A stretch of DNA of 59,166 nucleotides from Methylobacterium crusticola. GTDB taxonomy: Bacteria; Pseudomonadota; Alphaproteobacteria; Rhizobiales; Beijerinckiaceae. Below the pieces are notes generated by a model. It worked only from the letters and a program-made list of their open reading frames with translations. It was not told where the DNA came from and searched no databases. Positions 1 through 7,562 of the stretch are shown here, one piece after another. The position numbers and the translations under genes were made by a program. The stretch is from assembly GCF_003574465.1 (NCBI RefSeq), contig NZ_QOWC01000023.1:1-59166 (forward strand), written 5' to 3'. The first letter of the stretch is position 1, and each line of letters opens with the position of its first letter.

Positions 1-1042
1 CCTGGGCGGCGGCGCGACCCGGCGCGTCGAGGAGGCCCGCCGCCGCCGCCGCGCAGGCCTCCGCCGACCCCGCCGCGAGCGCGGCCCCGGCCGCCACCGC
101 CTCGGCGTAGGCGGGGCCCTCGGCCACCACCGCCGGAATGCCCGCGGCCGCGTACTCGACGAGCTTGGTGTCCGCCTTGACGGCGTTGAACGGCGTCGGC
201 CGGAGCGGCGCCAGGCCGACCGCCCAGCCGAGCCCCCGCATCGCGTCGAGGAAGGCGTCGTAATCGGCCACCGGCGGCCGCCGGGACACCCGGCCCGGGA
301 ACGCCTCCGCCAGCGCGGGCGGCATCGCGACGGTGCCGAAGGTCTCGAACCGCAGGTCCGCGCGGGCCCGCATCAGCGCCAGGACCGCCGGGACCCAGGC
401 GGCGAGGTCGGCCTCGTGCCCGCTCGTGCCCATGTAGCCGATCGCGGGCGGGCGCCGGGGCGCGTAATCGGCGAACGGCTCGTGCGCCGCGCAGTAGACC
501 GCGCCGTACACCGCGGGCGCGGGATACCCCGCCCGGCCGAGGCGCAGGTGCAGCGCCCGGGTCGAGGCGTAGATCAGGTCGGCCCCGCGGCAGGCCGCGT
601 GCAGGCTGCCGCGGCGGGCGGGCGCGCCGTGCCGGGCGGCCTTCGCGGGCCCGAGCTCGTCGGGGACCTGGAACAGGTCGTCGTCGAGGTGGACGACGAC
701 CGGGCAGGCCGCCCGCGCGGCCTCCCGCAGCACCGGCCCGACGAGGGGACCGGCGAAGCGCGACATCACGACGGCGTCGGGCGCCAGGACCTCCATCAGG
801 GTCCGCAACCCGGCCCCGGCGGCGCCCGGCGGCAGCACCCGCAGGGCGGCCTCGTCGAGGCAGGCGAACCGGACCTCGCGGCGGGCCCGCGCGGCCCGCA
901 GCGGGCGCTCGAACGAGATCCGCCAGGTCGCGCCGGGCCCGTCGGCGAGGCACAGGATCGTCGTCGCCCCGGGCCGCGCGGGATCGAGCGTCAGGAACGG
1001 CAGGTCCGCACGCAGCTGCGCCCCGAAAGCGTCCTCGTCCAT
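1..1042 (-). CDS. Glycosyltransferase, C-terminus cut by window edge
   Basis: Reading the minus strand from the ATG at 1042 gives about 347 open codons that run off the left edge, so the C-terminus is missing. The protein begins MDEDAFGAQLRADLPFLTLD. It has the pattern of a GT-B fold (GT4-like) sugar transferase: an acidic stretch VVHLDDDLF near the middle, then IGYMGTSGHEADL and RFETFGTVAMP, then the C-terminal-half signature FNAVKADTKLVEYAAAGIP, where nucleotide-sugar contacts usually lie. It probably adds a sugar to a surface polysaccharide in the cytoplasm. It is divergent from the repeat/RgpF glycosyltransferase at 1699, which suggests one polysaccharide locus continuing to the left. Sugar specificity cannot be told. 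Confidence 0.75.
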   Translation of the reverse strand, partial: MDEDAFGAQLRADLPFLTLDPARPGATTILCLADGPGATWRISFERPLRAARARREVRFACLDEAALRVLPPGAAGAGLRTLMEVLAPDAVVMSRFAGPLVGPVLREAARAACPVVVHLDDDLFQVPDELGPAKAARHGAPARRGSLHAACRGADLIYASTRALHLRLGRAGYPAPAVYGAVYCAAHEPFADYAPRRPPAIGYMGTSGHEADLAAWVPAVLALMRARADLRFETFGTVAMPPALAEAFPGRVSRRPPVADYDAFLDAMRGLGWAVGLAPLRPTPFNAVKADTKLVEYAAAGIPAVVAEGPAYAEAVAAGAALAAGSAEACAAAAAGLLDAPGRAAAQ

Positions 1043-1698
1043 GCTCCCTCGTCTCTTCCGCCGCGTCTCGGGCCCGGGCGCCGGCCGGGGCGGGGCCGGC
1101 GCCCGTTGCCGTTGGGGCATGCCACCGCAGGGGGTAGCGCCGCCGCGCAGGGTTGAACACCCCTCCGGCCGGGAAAAACCGCGCGCGTGCCGCCCGGCCC
1201 GGACCTCGCGGGAGCGGCGGGAGCGCGGGTGTGCCGCAAAAGCCCCGCCCCCCGGGGATGCGGGGCTGCGTGGTCCGCCGGCGGTTCCCGTCCGTGGGAG
1301 TTTGTCCTAGACAAGGCCGCCTCGGGCGCGGGCACGGTCGATGAGCCATCGATTCCCGCGCGCGGCTCGCGCGGTGCGAGGCCCGGTGACGAGGCGACCG
1401 GCGCCGCGGGACGTGTCCGCAATGACGTGCATCCTCGGTCTCGCGAAACGGACGCCCGCGCGGCGCCGGCACCGCCCGGCTGCGCGGGCGCGATCGTCGC
1501 TGCTCGACTGTTCCATCCAAGGTTGCGACTGCGACCTGCTTTACGGGAAGCTCAGTGCCGGCCGTGCACGGGCCCCGCCTGATCGGCAATGCCACGCGCT
1601 GCGTGCTGGACATCCGGCCAGAATACATCTAGGATGTTCTCGTTTAAACCATATTACGTCAATTCGTCAAGTGTAGTCTTGACCTGGGGCGGGCGGAG
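1043..1698. other. Intergenic region between divergent glycosyltransferase genes
   Basis: These 656 bases hold no open frame that looks like a gene; the frames present are arginine/proline-rich shadows. There is a GC-rich hairpin at 1241-1267 and a small palindrome TTGTC-CTA-GACAA at 1302-1314. From about 1615 onward the sequence becomes clearly AT-richer than its surroundings. Promoters for both flanking genes should lie here, but I could not pick out a convincing -35/-10 pair. Confidence 0.6.
1241..1267 (-). terminator. GC-rich hairpin with short T-run on the minus strand
   Basis: AGCCCCGC at 1241-1248 pairs perfectly with GCGGGGCT at 1260-1267 around an 11-nt loop. Read on the minus strand the stem is followed by TTTT (AAAA at 1238-1241), the form of a weak intrinsic terminator. 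No minus-strand gene lies directly upstream of it, so it may end an antisense or short leader transcript, or be chance. Confidence 0.2.
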
Positions 1699-4600
1699 AT
1701 GAAGATCAGTTTTTCAAAGTCACTATTGAGGCGCTTTGCAGGCAGGAATTATTTGATCGTCGAGTCGGCATTTGATCGCGCATGGTACCTCGGCGCCTAT
1801 CCGGACGTTGCCGAGACCGGGTTGGATCCGGTTGAGCATTATCTCGAATGGGGCGCCGCGAAGGGGCGACGCCCGACGGCCCTGTTCGACGCCGAGTGGT
1901 ATCTACGTACCTACCCGGATGCACGCGAAGATGGTAGGCTTCCGTTTCTGCACTTCATGCAGAAGGGCGCGCGAGCCGGATGCAGACCCAACCCGCTGTT
2001 CGACGTCGACTGGTACGTGACCGAGCACGGGCTGGACGAGAACCAGCGCAGGAACCCCGTCGGGCATTACCTCTCGGAGGTGCGCAGCCGGACCCTGCGG
2101 ACCTCAGCCATGTTCGACGCGGCGTGGTACCTCGCGCAGTACCGGCATGTGATCCACGATGGGCTCGATCCGCTGTCGCACTACCTCACCATCGGTGAAC
2201 CCGCCGGCCACGGGCCGAACCCGCTCTTCGACGCCCACTGGTACGCGGACCGCTACGGCATCCCCGGGGGCGCCGCGGCGGCGTTCGCGGATTACCGCGA
2301 CCACGCCGGCAGCCGGAGCCCGCACCCGCTCTTCGATGCGCCCTGGTACCTGAGCGTCTACCCGGAGGTGGCGCAGTCGGGGATGGACCCGCTCGCCCAC
2401 TACCTGACCGAGGGCGCCCGCCGGGGCTACAACCCCCATCCGCTGTTCGACACCGCCTACTACCTGGCCCAGGGCGGCGGGCAGGCGCCGCGGGAGCACG
2501 AGACGCCCCTCGTCGACTACCTCGCCGACGGGCGCAACTGGAGCAGGCCCACCCACCCCCTGTTCCACGGCGGCTGGTACCTGCAGCACAACGGCGACGT
2601 CGCCGCCCACGGGATCAACCCGCTGCGCCACTTCGTGCAGTCGGGGTTCCGGGAGGGGCGCGACCCCTGCGCGCTGTTCCGGACCGCGTGGTACGCCGAG
2701 CGCTACCCGGACGTGCCGGCGTCGGGGCGCAACCCCCTCGTCGACTACGTGACCGGCGGGGCCTACGCGGGCCGCGACCCGAACGTCATCTTCGACAGCG
2801 ACTGGTACCTGCTCCACAACGGCGACGTCGCCGACGCCAAGCTCGATCCCCTGTCGCACTACGTCACGTCGGGCTGGCGGGAGGGGCGCAACCCGAGCGC
2901 CCTGTTCGACGGCGCCTGGTACCAGGCCCGCTACCCCGAGACCAACCGGCCCGACATCGACCCGCTCGAGCACTACCTCACCATGGGGATGGCGGCCGGG
3001 TATCTCATCCGGCCGGCCGACCGCCTCACGCACGATTGCGACGCGCTCGACATCCCGTTCGAGATCCTGCGCTCGCCCGCGAGCCTGGTCGACCGCGAGG
3101 TCTGCCTCCTCGTCACCTACGCGGGCGACGGCCGCGTCGCCGACCACGTCCTGAGCCAGGTCAAGGCGCTGCGCCAGGCCGGGCTCGCGGTGGTGCTGGT
3201 CGTCGTCACGGAGGGCCTGAACGAGCCGCTCGCGCCGGTGCTCGACCGGGTCGACGGCCTCCTGGTCCGGCTGAACCACGGCTGGGACTTCGCCGCCTGG
3301 GCGACGGCCCTCGCGGCCTTCCCGGACGTCTGGCAGGCCCGCCTCCTGATCCTGGCCAACGACAGCCTCTACGGCCCGACGAGCCAGGAGCAGCTCTGCG
3401 CCATCCTGGACGCGGTCCGCGCGAGCGACAAGGACCTGGTGGCTCTGTGCGACAGCCATCAGGTCAAGCGCCACCTGATGAGCTTCTTCACCGCCGTCAC
3501 GCCGGCCGGGCTGAAACAGAAGGCGCTGCGGGACTTCTGGAACGGGGTCCGCAGCAACCGCGACAAGCAGACCGTCATCAACGAGTACGAGGTCCGCTCG
3601 ATCGAGCGCTGGGAGCACCTCGGCATCCGCTACGAGGTGCTGTTCCCGGACGAGCCGACGGAGAGCCCGCCGCTCAACCCGACCCTGCACGGCTGGCGCG
3701 ACCTCCTGGTGCGGGGCTTCCCCTTCGTGAAGGCGCAACTCCTGCGCGAGCGCCCGCACCAGATCGAGATCGACGGCTGGGAGGAGGCCTTCGGCGGCAA
3801 CCCGGGCCTCGTGCCCGAGATCGAGGCGCATCTCGCCCTGCGCCGCCGGCACGCGGTCGTGCCGATGCGGCCGGTCCCGAGCCCCAAGCAGCGCTTCGTC
3901 CAGGGCGACGCGCTCAAGACCTATTACGGCGCCACGACGAGTTGCCGGCCCGCCGAGGAGGTCGACCTCGCCCTTGAGGTGCCGTTCCGCCCCGTCGGCG
4001 GCGAGGCGCTCGCGCTGCCCGAGCGCGTGGCCGTGGTCGCGCACGTGTTCTACCCGGATTTCTGCGCCGACCTCGCGGCGCACCTGCGCCACATCCCGGT
4101 CCCGGCCGATCTCTTCGTCTCGACCGACACCGAGGCGAAGAAGCAGGAGATCCTGGACGCCCTCGCCGGCTACGCCAACGGCGCGCTCGAGATCCGGGTG
4201 CTGCCGAACATCGGCCGCGACATCGCCCCGATGCTCGTCGGCTTCCGCGACGTGTTCGCGCGCTACGACGTCTTCCTGCACCTGCACTCGAAGAAGTCGC
4301 CGCACGATCCCGTCTTCGCGCCCTGGCGCGACTACCTGCTCGCCAACATCCTCGGCTGCGACGCGACGGTGCGCTCGATCCTGCACCTGCTCACGGCCGA
4401 GGACGTCGGGATCGTCTTCTCGCAGCATTTCGGGCCGGTGCGGCACCTGCTGAACTTCGGCTACAACTTCGAGCGGATGAAGGACCTGCTCGCCCGCTGC
4501 GGCGTGGCGCTGTCGAAGGACCTCGTGCTCGAGTTCCCGTCGAGCTCGTTCTTCTGGGGACGCAGCGCCGCGCTCGCCCCCCTGCTGGACCTCGGCCTCG

Positions 4601-6015
4601 ACTGGTCGGATTTCCCCGCGGAGGCCGGGCAGGTCGACGGCACCATCGCGCACGCGATCGAGCGCTCGCTGCTCTACGTGACCGAGCGGGCGGGCCTGCG
4701 CTGGGCCAAGGTGGCGCAGGCCGGCCGGGTGCCGGTCGAGACGCTGGTCCCGGTCCAGGGCGCCGCCGACGCGGCGCTGGCCCTCGCCCGCGTGCACCGG
4801 CCGCTCCTGCGCAACCGCATCCCGCGGCCCAAGGAGGCGCACCTCGTCTCGGAGATCAACCCGATCGCCACCCGGCGCGACCGCAGCGAGCGGCCCCGCC
4901 TCAACCTCCTGATCCCGACGCTCCAGCCCGCCAAGACCTTCGGCGGCCTGACCACGGCGATCCGCCTGTTCGAGGAGCTCGCCGCGGCGTTCGGCGACGC
5001 GGTCGACCTGCGCATCGTCAGCGTCTCCGAGCGGATCGACCTGAACTCGATGCTGCGCTTCCCGGGCTACCGCCTGCTCCCGATCTCGACCGCGAGCGAC
5101 GCTCTGCCGAAAGTCGTACTCGACGCGAGCGAGCGCCAGCGCGGCTACCTCACGGTGCGCCGCAACGACGTCTTCGTGGCGACGGCCTGGTGGACCGCCC
5201 ACAACGCCTACCAGTTCCAGGACGACCAGGCGATGCTGCACGGGCGCAAGCAGCCGGTCGTCTACCTGATCCAGGACCACGAGCCGGACTTCTACGGCTG
5301 GTCGTCGCAGTACGGGCAGGCCCAGCGCACCTATGCCCGGCCGGACGACACCGTCGCGCTCCTGAACTCGGAGGAGCTCGCCAACTTCCACCGCCACCGC
5401 TACGGCCTCGGCGAGGCCCGGGTGGTGCCGTTCCAGCTCAACGCCTCGATCGGCGCCGCCCTGTCGCCGCGGCCGCGCGAGCGCATCATCCTGGTCTACG
5501 GCCGGCCCGGCACGGCGCGGAACTGCTTCGGCCTGCTCTGCCGGGCCCTCGGCCTGTGGCAGCGCGCGGAGCCGGTGGAGGCCGACCGCTGGCGCATCGT
5601 CTCGGCCGGCGAGGATTTCGACCCGGTGGCGGTCTCCCAGGTCCGCAACCTCGAGGTCCGCGGCAAGCTCTCCCTGGCGGAGTACGGCGAGATGCTGAGC
5701 AAGGCCGCGGTCGGCGTCTCCCTGATGGCCTCGCCGCACCCGAGCTACCCGCCCCTGGAGATGGCCTACGCGGGCCTGCGCACGGTGACGAACGCCTTCG
5801 AGGAGAAGGACCTGTCGAAGCGCTCGCCGAACATCCTCTCGGTCCCGAGCCTGGACGCCGAGGAGATCGCCGCGGCGCTGGCCGAGGCCGTGCGGGCGGC
5901 CTCCCCGACGATCGGCACGATCGTGCCCGAGACCCCGCTCGCCACGATCCCGTGCGCGATCCCGCCCTACGATCCGGCCGAGCTCGCCGGGCGGATCCGG
6001 AACCTGTTCAGCTAG
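1699..6015 (+). CDS. Repeat-containing RgpF/WsaF-type multidomain glycosyltransferase
   Basis: A 1438-residue protein with three parts. Residues about 25-440 are eleven tandem ~38-residue repeats of the pattern FDxxWYLxxYPDVxxxGxDPLxHYLxxGxxxGRxPxxL. Residues about 465-1045 match the rhamnan-synthesis RgpF family: HGWDFAAW, ANDSLYGP, then NIGRDIAPML and FLHLHSKKSPH. Residues about 1065-1438 resemble WsaF-like rhamnosyltransferases: LNLLIPTLQPAKTFGG, VYLIQDHEPDFYGW and a C-terminal SYPPLEMAYAGLRTVTN. It probably assembles a rhamnose- or deoxyhexose-containing surface polysaccharide on the cytoplasmic side; no signal peptide or membrane segment is seen. ATG 1699 follows GGGCGGAG. The first ~75 bases of the gene are AT-richer than the rest. 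Exact sugar and linkage are unknown. Confidence 0.85.
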   Translation: MKISFSKSLLRRFAGRNYLIVESAFDRAWYLGAYPDVAETGLDPVEHYLEWGAAKGRRPTALFDAEWYLRTYPDAREDGRLPFLHFMQKGARAGCRPNPLFDVDWYVTEHGLDENQRRNPVGHYLSEVRSRTLRTSAMFDAAWYLAQYRHVIHDGLDPLSHYLTIGEPAGHGPNPLFDAHWYADRYGIPGGAAAAFADYRDHAGSRSPHPLFDAPWYLSVYPEVAQSGMDPLAHYLTEGARRGYNPHPLFDTAYYLAQGGGQAPREHETPLVDYLADGRNWSRPTHPLFHGGWYLQHNGDVAAHGINPLRHFVQSGFREGRDPCALFRTAWYAERYPDVPASGRNPLVDYVTGGAYAGRDPNVIFDSDWYLLHNGDVADAKLDPLSHYVTSGWREGRNPSALFDGAWYQARYPETNRPDIDPLEHYLTMGMAAGYLIRPADRLTHDCDALDIPFEILRSPASLVDREVCLLVTYAGDGRVADHVLSQVKALRQAGLAVVLVVVTEGLNEPLAPVLDRVDGLLVRLNHGWDFAAWATALAAFPDVWQARLLILANDSLYGPTSQEQLCAILDAVRASDKDLVALCDSHQVKRHLMSFFTAVTPAGLKQKALRDFWNGVRSNRDKQTVINEYEVRSIERWEHLGIRYEVLFPDEPTESPPLNPTLHGWRDLLVRGFPFVKAQLLRERPHQIEIDGWEEAFGGNPGLVPEIEAHLALRRRHAVVPMRPVPSPKQRFVQGDALKTYYGATTSCRPAEEVDLALEVPFRPVGGEALALPERVAVVAHVFYPDFCADLAAHLRHIPVPADLFVSTDTEAKKQEILDALAGYANGALEIRVLPNIGRDIAPMLVGFRDVFARYDVFLHLHSKKSPHDPVFAPWRDYLLANILGCDATVRSILHLLTAEDVGIVFSQHFGPVRHLLNFGYNFERMKDLLARCGVALSKDLVLEFPSSSFFWGRSAALAPLLDLGLDWSDFPAEAGQVDGTIAHAIERSLLYVTERAGLRWAKVAQAGRVPVETLVPVQGAADAALALARVHRPLLRNRIPRPKEAHLVSEINPIATRRDRSERPRLNLLIPTLQPAKTFGGLTTAIRLFEELAAAFGDAVDLRIVSVSERIDLNSMLRFPGYRLLPISTASDALPKVVLDASERQRGYLTVRRNDVFVATAWWTAHNAYQFQDDQAMLHGRKQPVVYLIQDHEPDFYGWSSQYGQAQRTYARPDDTVALLNSEELANFHRHRYGLGEARVVPFQLNASIGAALSPRPRERIILVYGRPGTARNCFGLLCRALGLWQRAEPVEADRWRIVSAGEDFDPVAVSQVRNLEVRGKLSLAEYGEMLSKAAVGVSLMASPHPSYPPLEMAYAGLRTVTNAFEEKDLSKRSPNILSVPSLDAEEIAAALAEAVRAASPTIGTIVPETPLATIPCAIPPYDPAELAGRIRNLFS
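1771..3015 (+). repeat. Eleven tandem ~38-residue FDxxWYL repeats (coding)
   Basis: The repeats start at FDRAWYL (residue 25) and end after FDGAWYQ (start at base 2905). Nearly every unit keeps an F-D-x-x-W/Y-Y start, DP(L/V)xHY in the middle and PxxL at the end. Units three, five and seven are the most diverged: five has lost the DPL block and seven starts FDTAYYL. The nucleotide sequence is too diverged for easy recombination, so the array looks old. Units of this sort occur in bacterial glycan-related proteins, but their role is not one I can name. Confidence 0.85.
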
Positions 6016-6052
6016 CGGGCGCGGCGGTCCGCGGGCGCGCCGGCCGGCGGGT

Positions 6053-6784
6053 TCAGTCCCCGTCCGGCCGGAACACGTAGCCGAGGCCCCGCACGGTCTT
6101 GATGAAGCGCGGGTTGGCGGGGTCGGGCTCGACCTTCTTGCGGATGCGGTTGATGCGCACGTCGATCGCCCGGTCGAAGGCGTCGGGGTCGCGGGCGTCG
6201 GCGATGTCGAGCAGGCGCTCGCGCGTCAGCACCCGCTTCGGGTTGTCCAGGAACGCCTTGAGCAGCGCGTATTCCGAGCGCGTCAGGATCTGCTCGGTGC
6301 CCGCCTCGTCGCGCAGGCGCAGGGTCTCGGTGTCGACGATCATGCGGCCGAAGCGGAACCCGCCTTCAGGGCGCGCCGCGCCGGCGGCCGGCTCGGCCGC
6401 CGGCCGGGCCTGGGCGGCCCGCCGCAGCACGGAGCGGACCCGGGCCACGAGCTCGCGCAGCTCGCAGGGCTTGGGCAGGTAGTCGTCGGCGCCGAGCTCC
6501 AGGCCCACCACCCGGTCGATCGGGCTCGCGGTGGCGGTCAGCATGATGATCGGGATCGTGCTGCGCGATTTGAGGTCGCGCACGATCGAGAGCCCGTCCT
6601 CCTCCGGCATGTTGAGGTCGAGGACGATCAGGTCCGGCGTCACCTCGGCGAGGCGTCGCCGCAGGGAGGCGCCGCCGTCGCACAGGCTGACCTCGAAGCC
6701 GTGCATCCGCAGGTAATCGCCCACCATCGCGCGGGCGTCGGCCTCGTCGTCGACCACGAAGATCTGCTGCGGGCTGCCCGTCAT
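6053..6784 (-). CDS. OmpR-family response regulator
   Basis: 243 residues from ATG 6784; the longer upstream reading is arginine-rich and unlike a receiver N-terminus. The receiver domain (residues about 8-120) has the acidic pocket VVDDEAD, the phosphoacceptor D56 in LIVLDLNMP, a conserved threonine in MLTAT and the lysine in DYLPKP. A winged-helix DNA-binding domain follows (LTRSEYALLKAFL, ending in IKTVRGLGYVF). It is a phosphorylation-controlled transcription factor. It is convergent with the large glycosyltransferase gene, 37 bp away. The DUF3369 hybrid kinase at 7563 is the nearest kinase and could be its partner, but that is only inferred from proximity. Confidence 0.9.
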   Translation of the reverse strand: MTGSPQQIFVVDDEADARAMVGDYLRMHGFEVSLCDGGASLRRRLAEVTPDLIVLDLNMPEEDGLSIVRDLKSRSTIPIIMLTATASPIDRVVGLELGADDYLPKPCELRELVARVRSVLRRAAQARPAAEPAAGAARPEGGFRFGRMIVDTETLRLRDEAGTEQILTRSEYALLKAFLDNPKRVLTRERLLDIADARDPDAFDRAIDVRINRIRKKVEPDPANPRFIKTVRGLGYVFRPDGD

Positions 6785-7030
6785 GGCGCCGTCGGCACCC
6801 GGGCGAGCGGGCCGTTCCCGGGGATCGTGGATCTCCGCCTCACCATCGACTCGCGATCTCGAGCACGCGACCGTCGCCACCCGTCGGACGGTGCGCGACC
6901 GACAATGCCGCGGCGAGGACGAACAGTCCATCAGTCGCGCGGCGGATTCGGCCGTCATCCCGGCCCTTTGCGGGCGCGGGAACCGTCACGGGGCCGGTGC
7001 GCCGCGGGCGCGCGCGCCGCGGCCGGCGCC

Positions 7031-7261
7031 TTACTGCGCCAGCACCCTGGCGAGGCGCTCGGCGATCCGCTCGCGCGAGGTGCGCGAGAGCGCGCCGGGC
7101 GCCTCGGCCTCGATCAGGGCGGCGATCTGCGCCCGGCTCGGGCCCCGCGGCCGCGAGTCCTGGAGCAGGGTGCGCAAGTCCTCGAGGTCGCCGCGCCAGG
7201 GCGCCTCGTCCCGGCCCGGGGCCGCCGCGTCGCGGTGACGTGCCTGGATTGCGTGGAGCAT
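7031..7261 (-). CDS. Small hypothetical protein (76 aa)
   Basis: The ATG at 7261 follows AGGGAG at good spacing, which supports translation and fixes the start; the longer open frame upstream looks non-coding. The product is charged and probably helical (starting MLHAIQARHRDAAAPGRDEA, with a later SRTSRERIAERLARVL), with no membrane segment, cysteine pair or motif I recognise. It is divergent from the hybrid kinase at 7563 and upstream of the OmpR-type regulator on the same strand, separated from it by 246 bp. A link with that signalling pair is possible but unproven. Confidence 0.55.
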   Translation of the reverse strand: MLHAIQARHRDAAAPGRDEAPWRGDLEDLRTLLQDSRPRGPSRAQIAALIEAEAPGALSRTSRERIAERLARVLAQ

Positions 7262-7562
7262 GGTCGCTCTCCCTGTCCGAGCCGATCGGTGGCAACAAGC
7301 GCGGCGGTTCTTAGGTCGCCCGTGTTGCATGGTGATTTCGTCCTGATCGCTCCCGTCCGGGATGTGCTCTCGCGCACAAGACGTCTCCTTGCCGACCTGC
7401 GGTTCCTTGTCCCGGCCGGCCGAATCGCCAAGATGCGGCCCGGTCCTCCGGGCCGCGCCGTCGCGACGTTTCCCGGCCGGCGGGCCGCCGCAGCTTGTTC
7501 CCCGCGGACGAGATCGCCAGGATGCGGGCGCGAGCTTGAGAAGTACCTGCGATGGACGGTCC
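7262..7562. other. Divergent intergenic region with a 9-bp hairpin
   Basis: 301 bases between the small protein and the hybrid kinase hold no credible gene. A perfect 9-bp stem with loop TCCT lies at 7435-7456 (GCGGCCCGG/CCGGGCCGC), about 107 bases before the kinase ATG, so it would fall in that gene's leader if transcription starts further upstream. No clear -35/-10 pair was recognised. Confidence 0.4.

Noticed and set aside
2104..5739. A 1211-codon open frame on the minus strand opposite the large glycosyltransferase
   Set aside because: It is the antisense shadow of a GC-rich gene; its composition (R, A, E, V, Q rich) is typical of such shadows and it matches no family.
6785..6958. N-terminal extension of the OmpR-type regulator up to 6958
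   Set aside because: The extension is arginine-rich and unlike receiver starts; the ATG at 6784 gives the normal protein.
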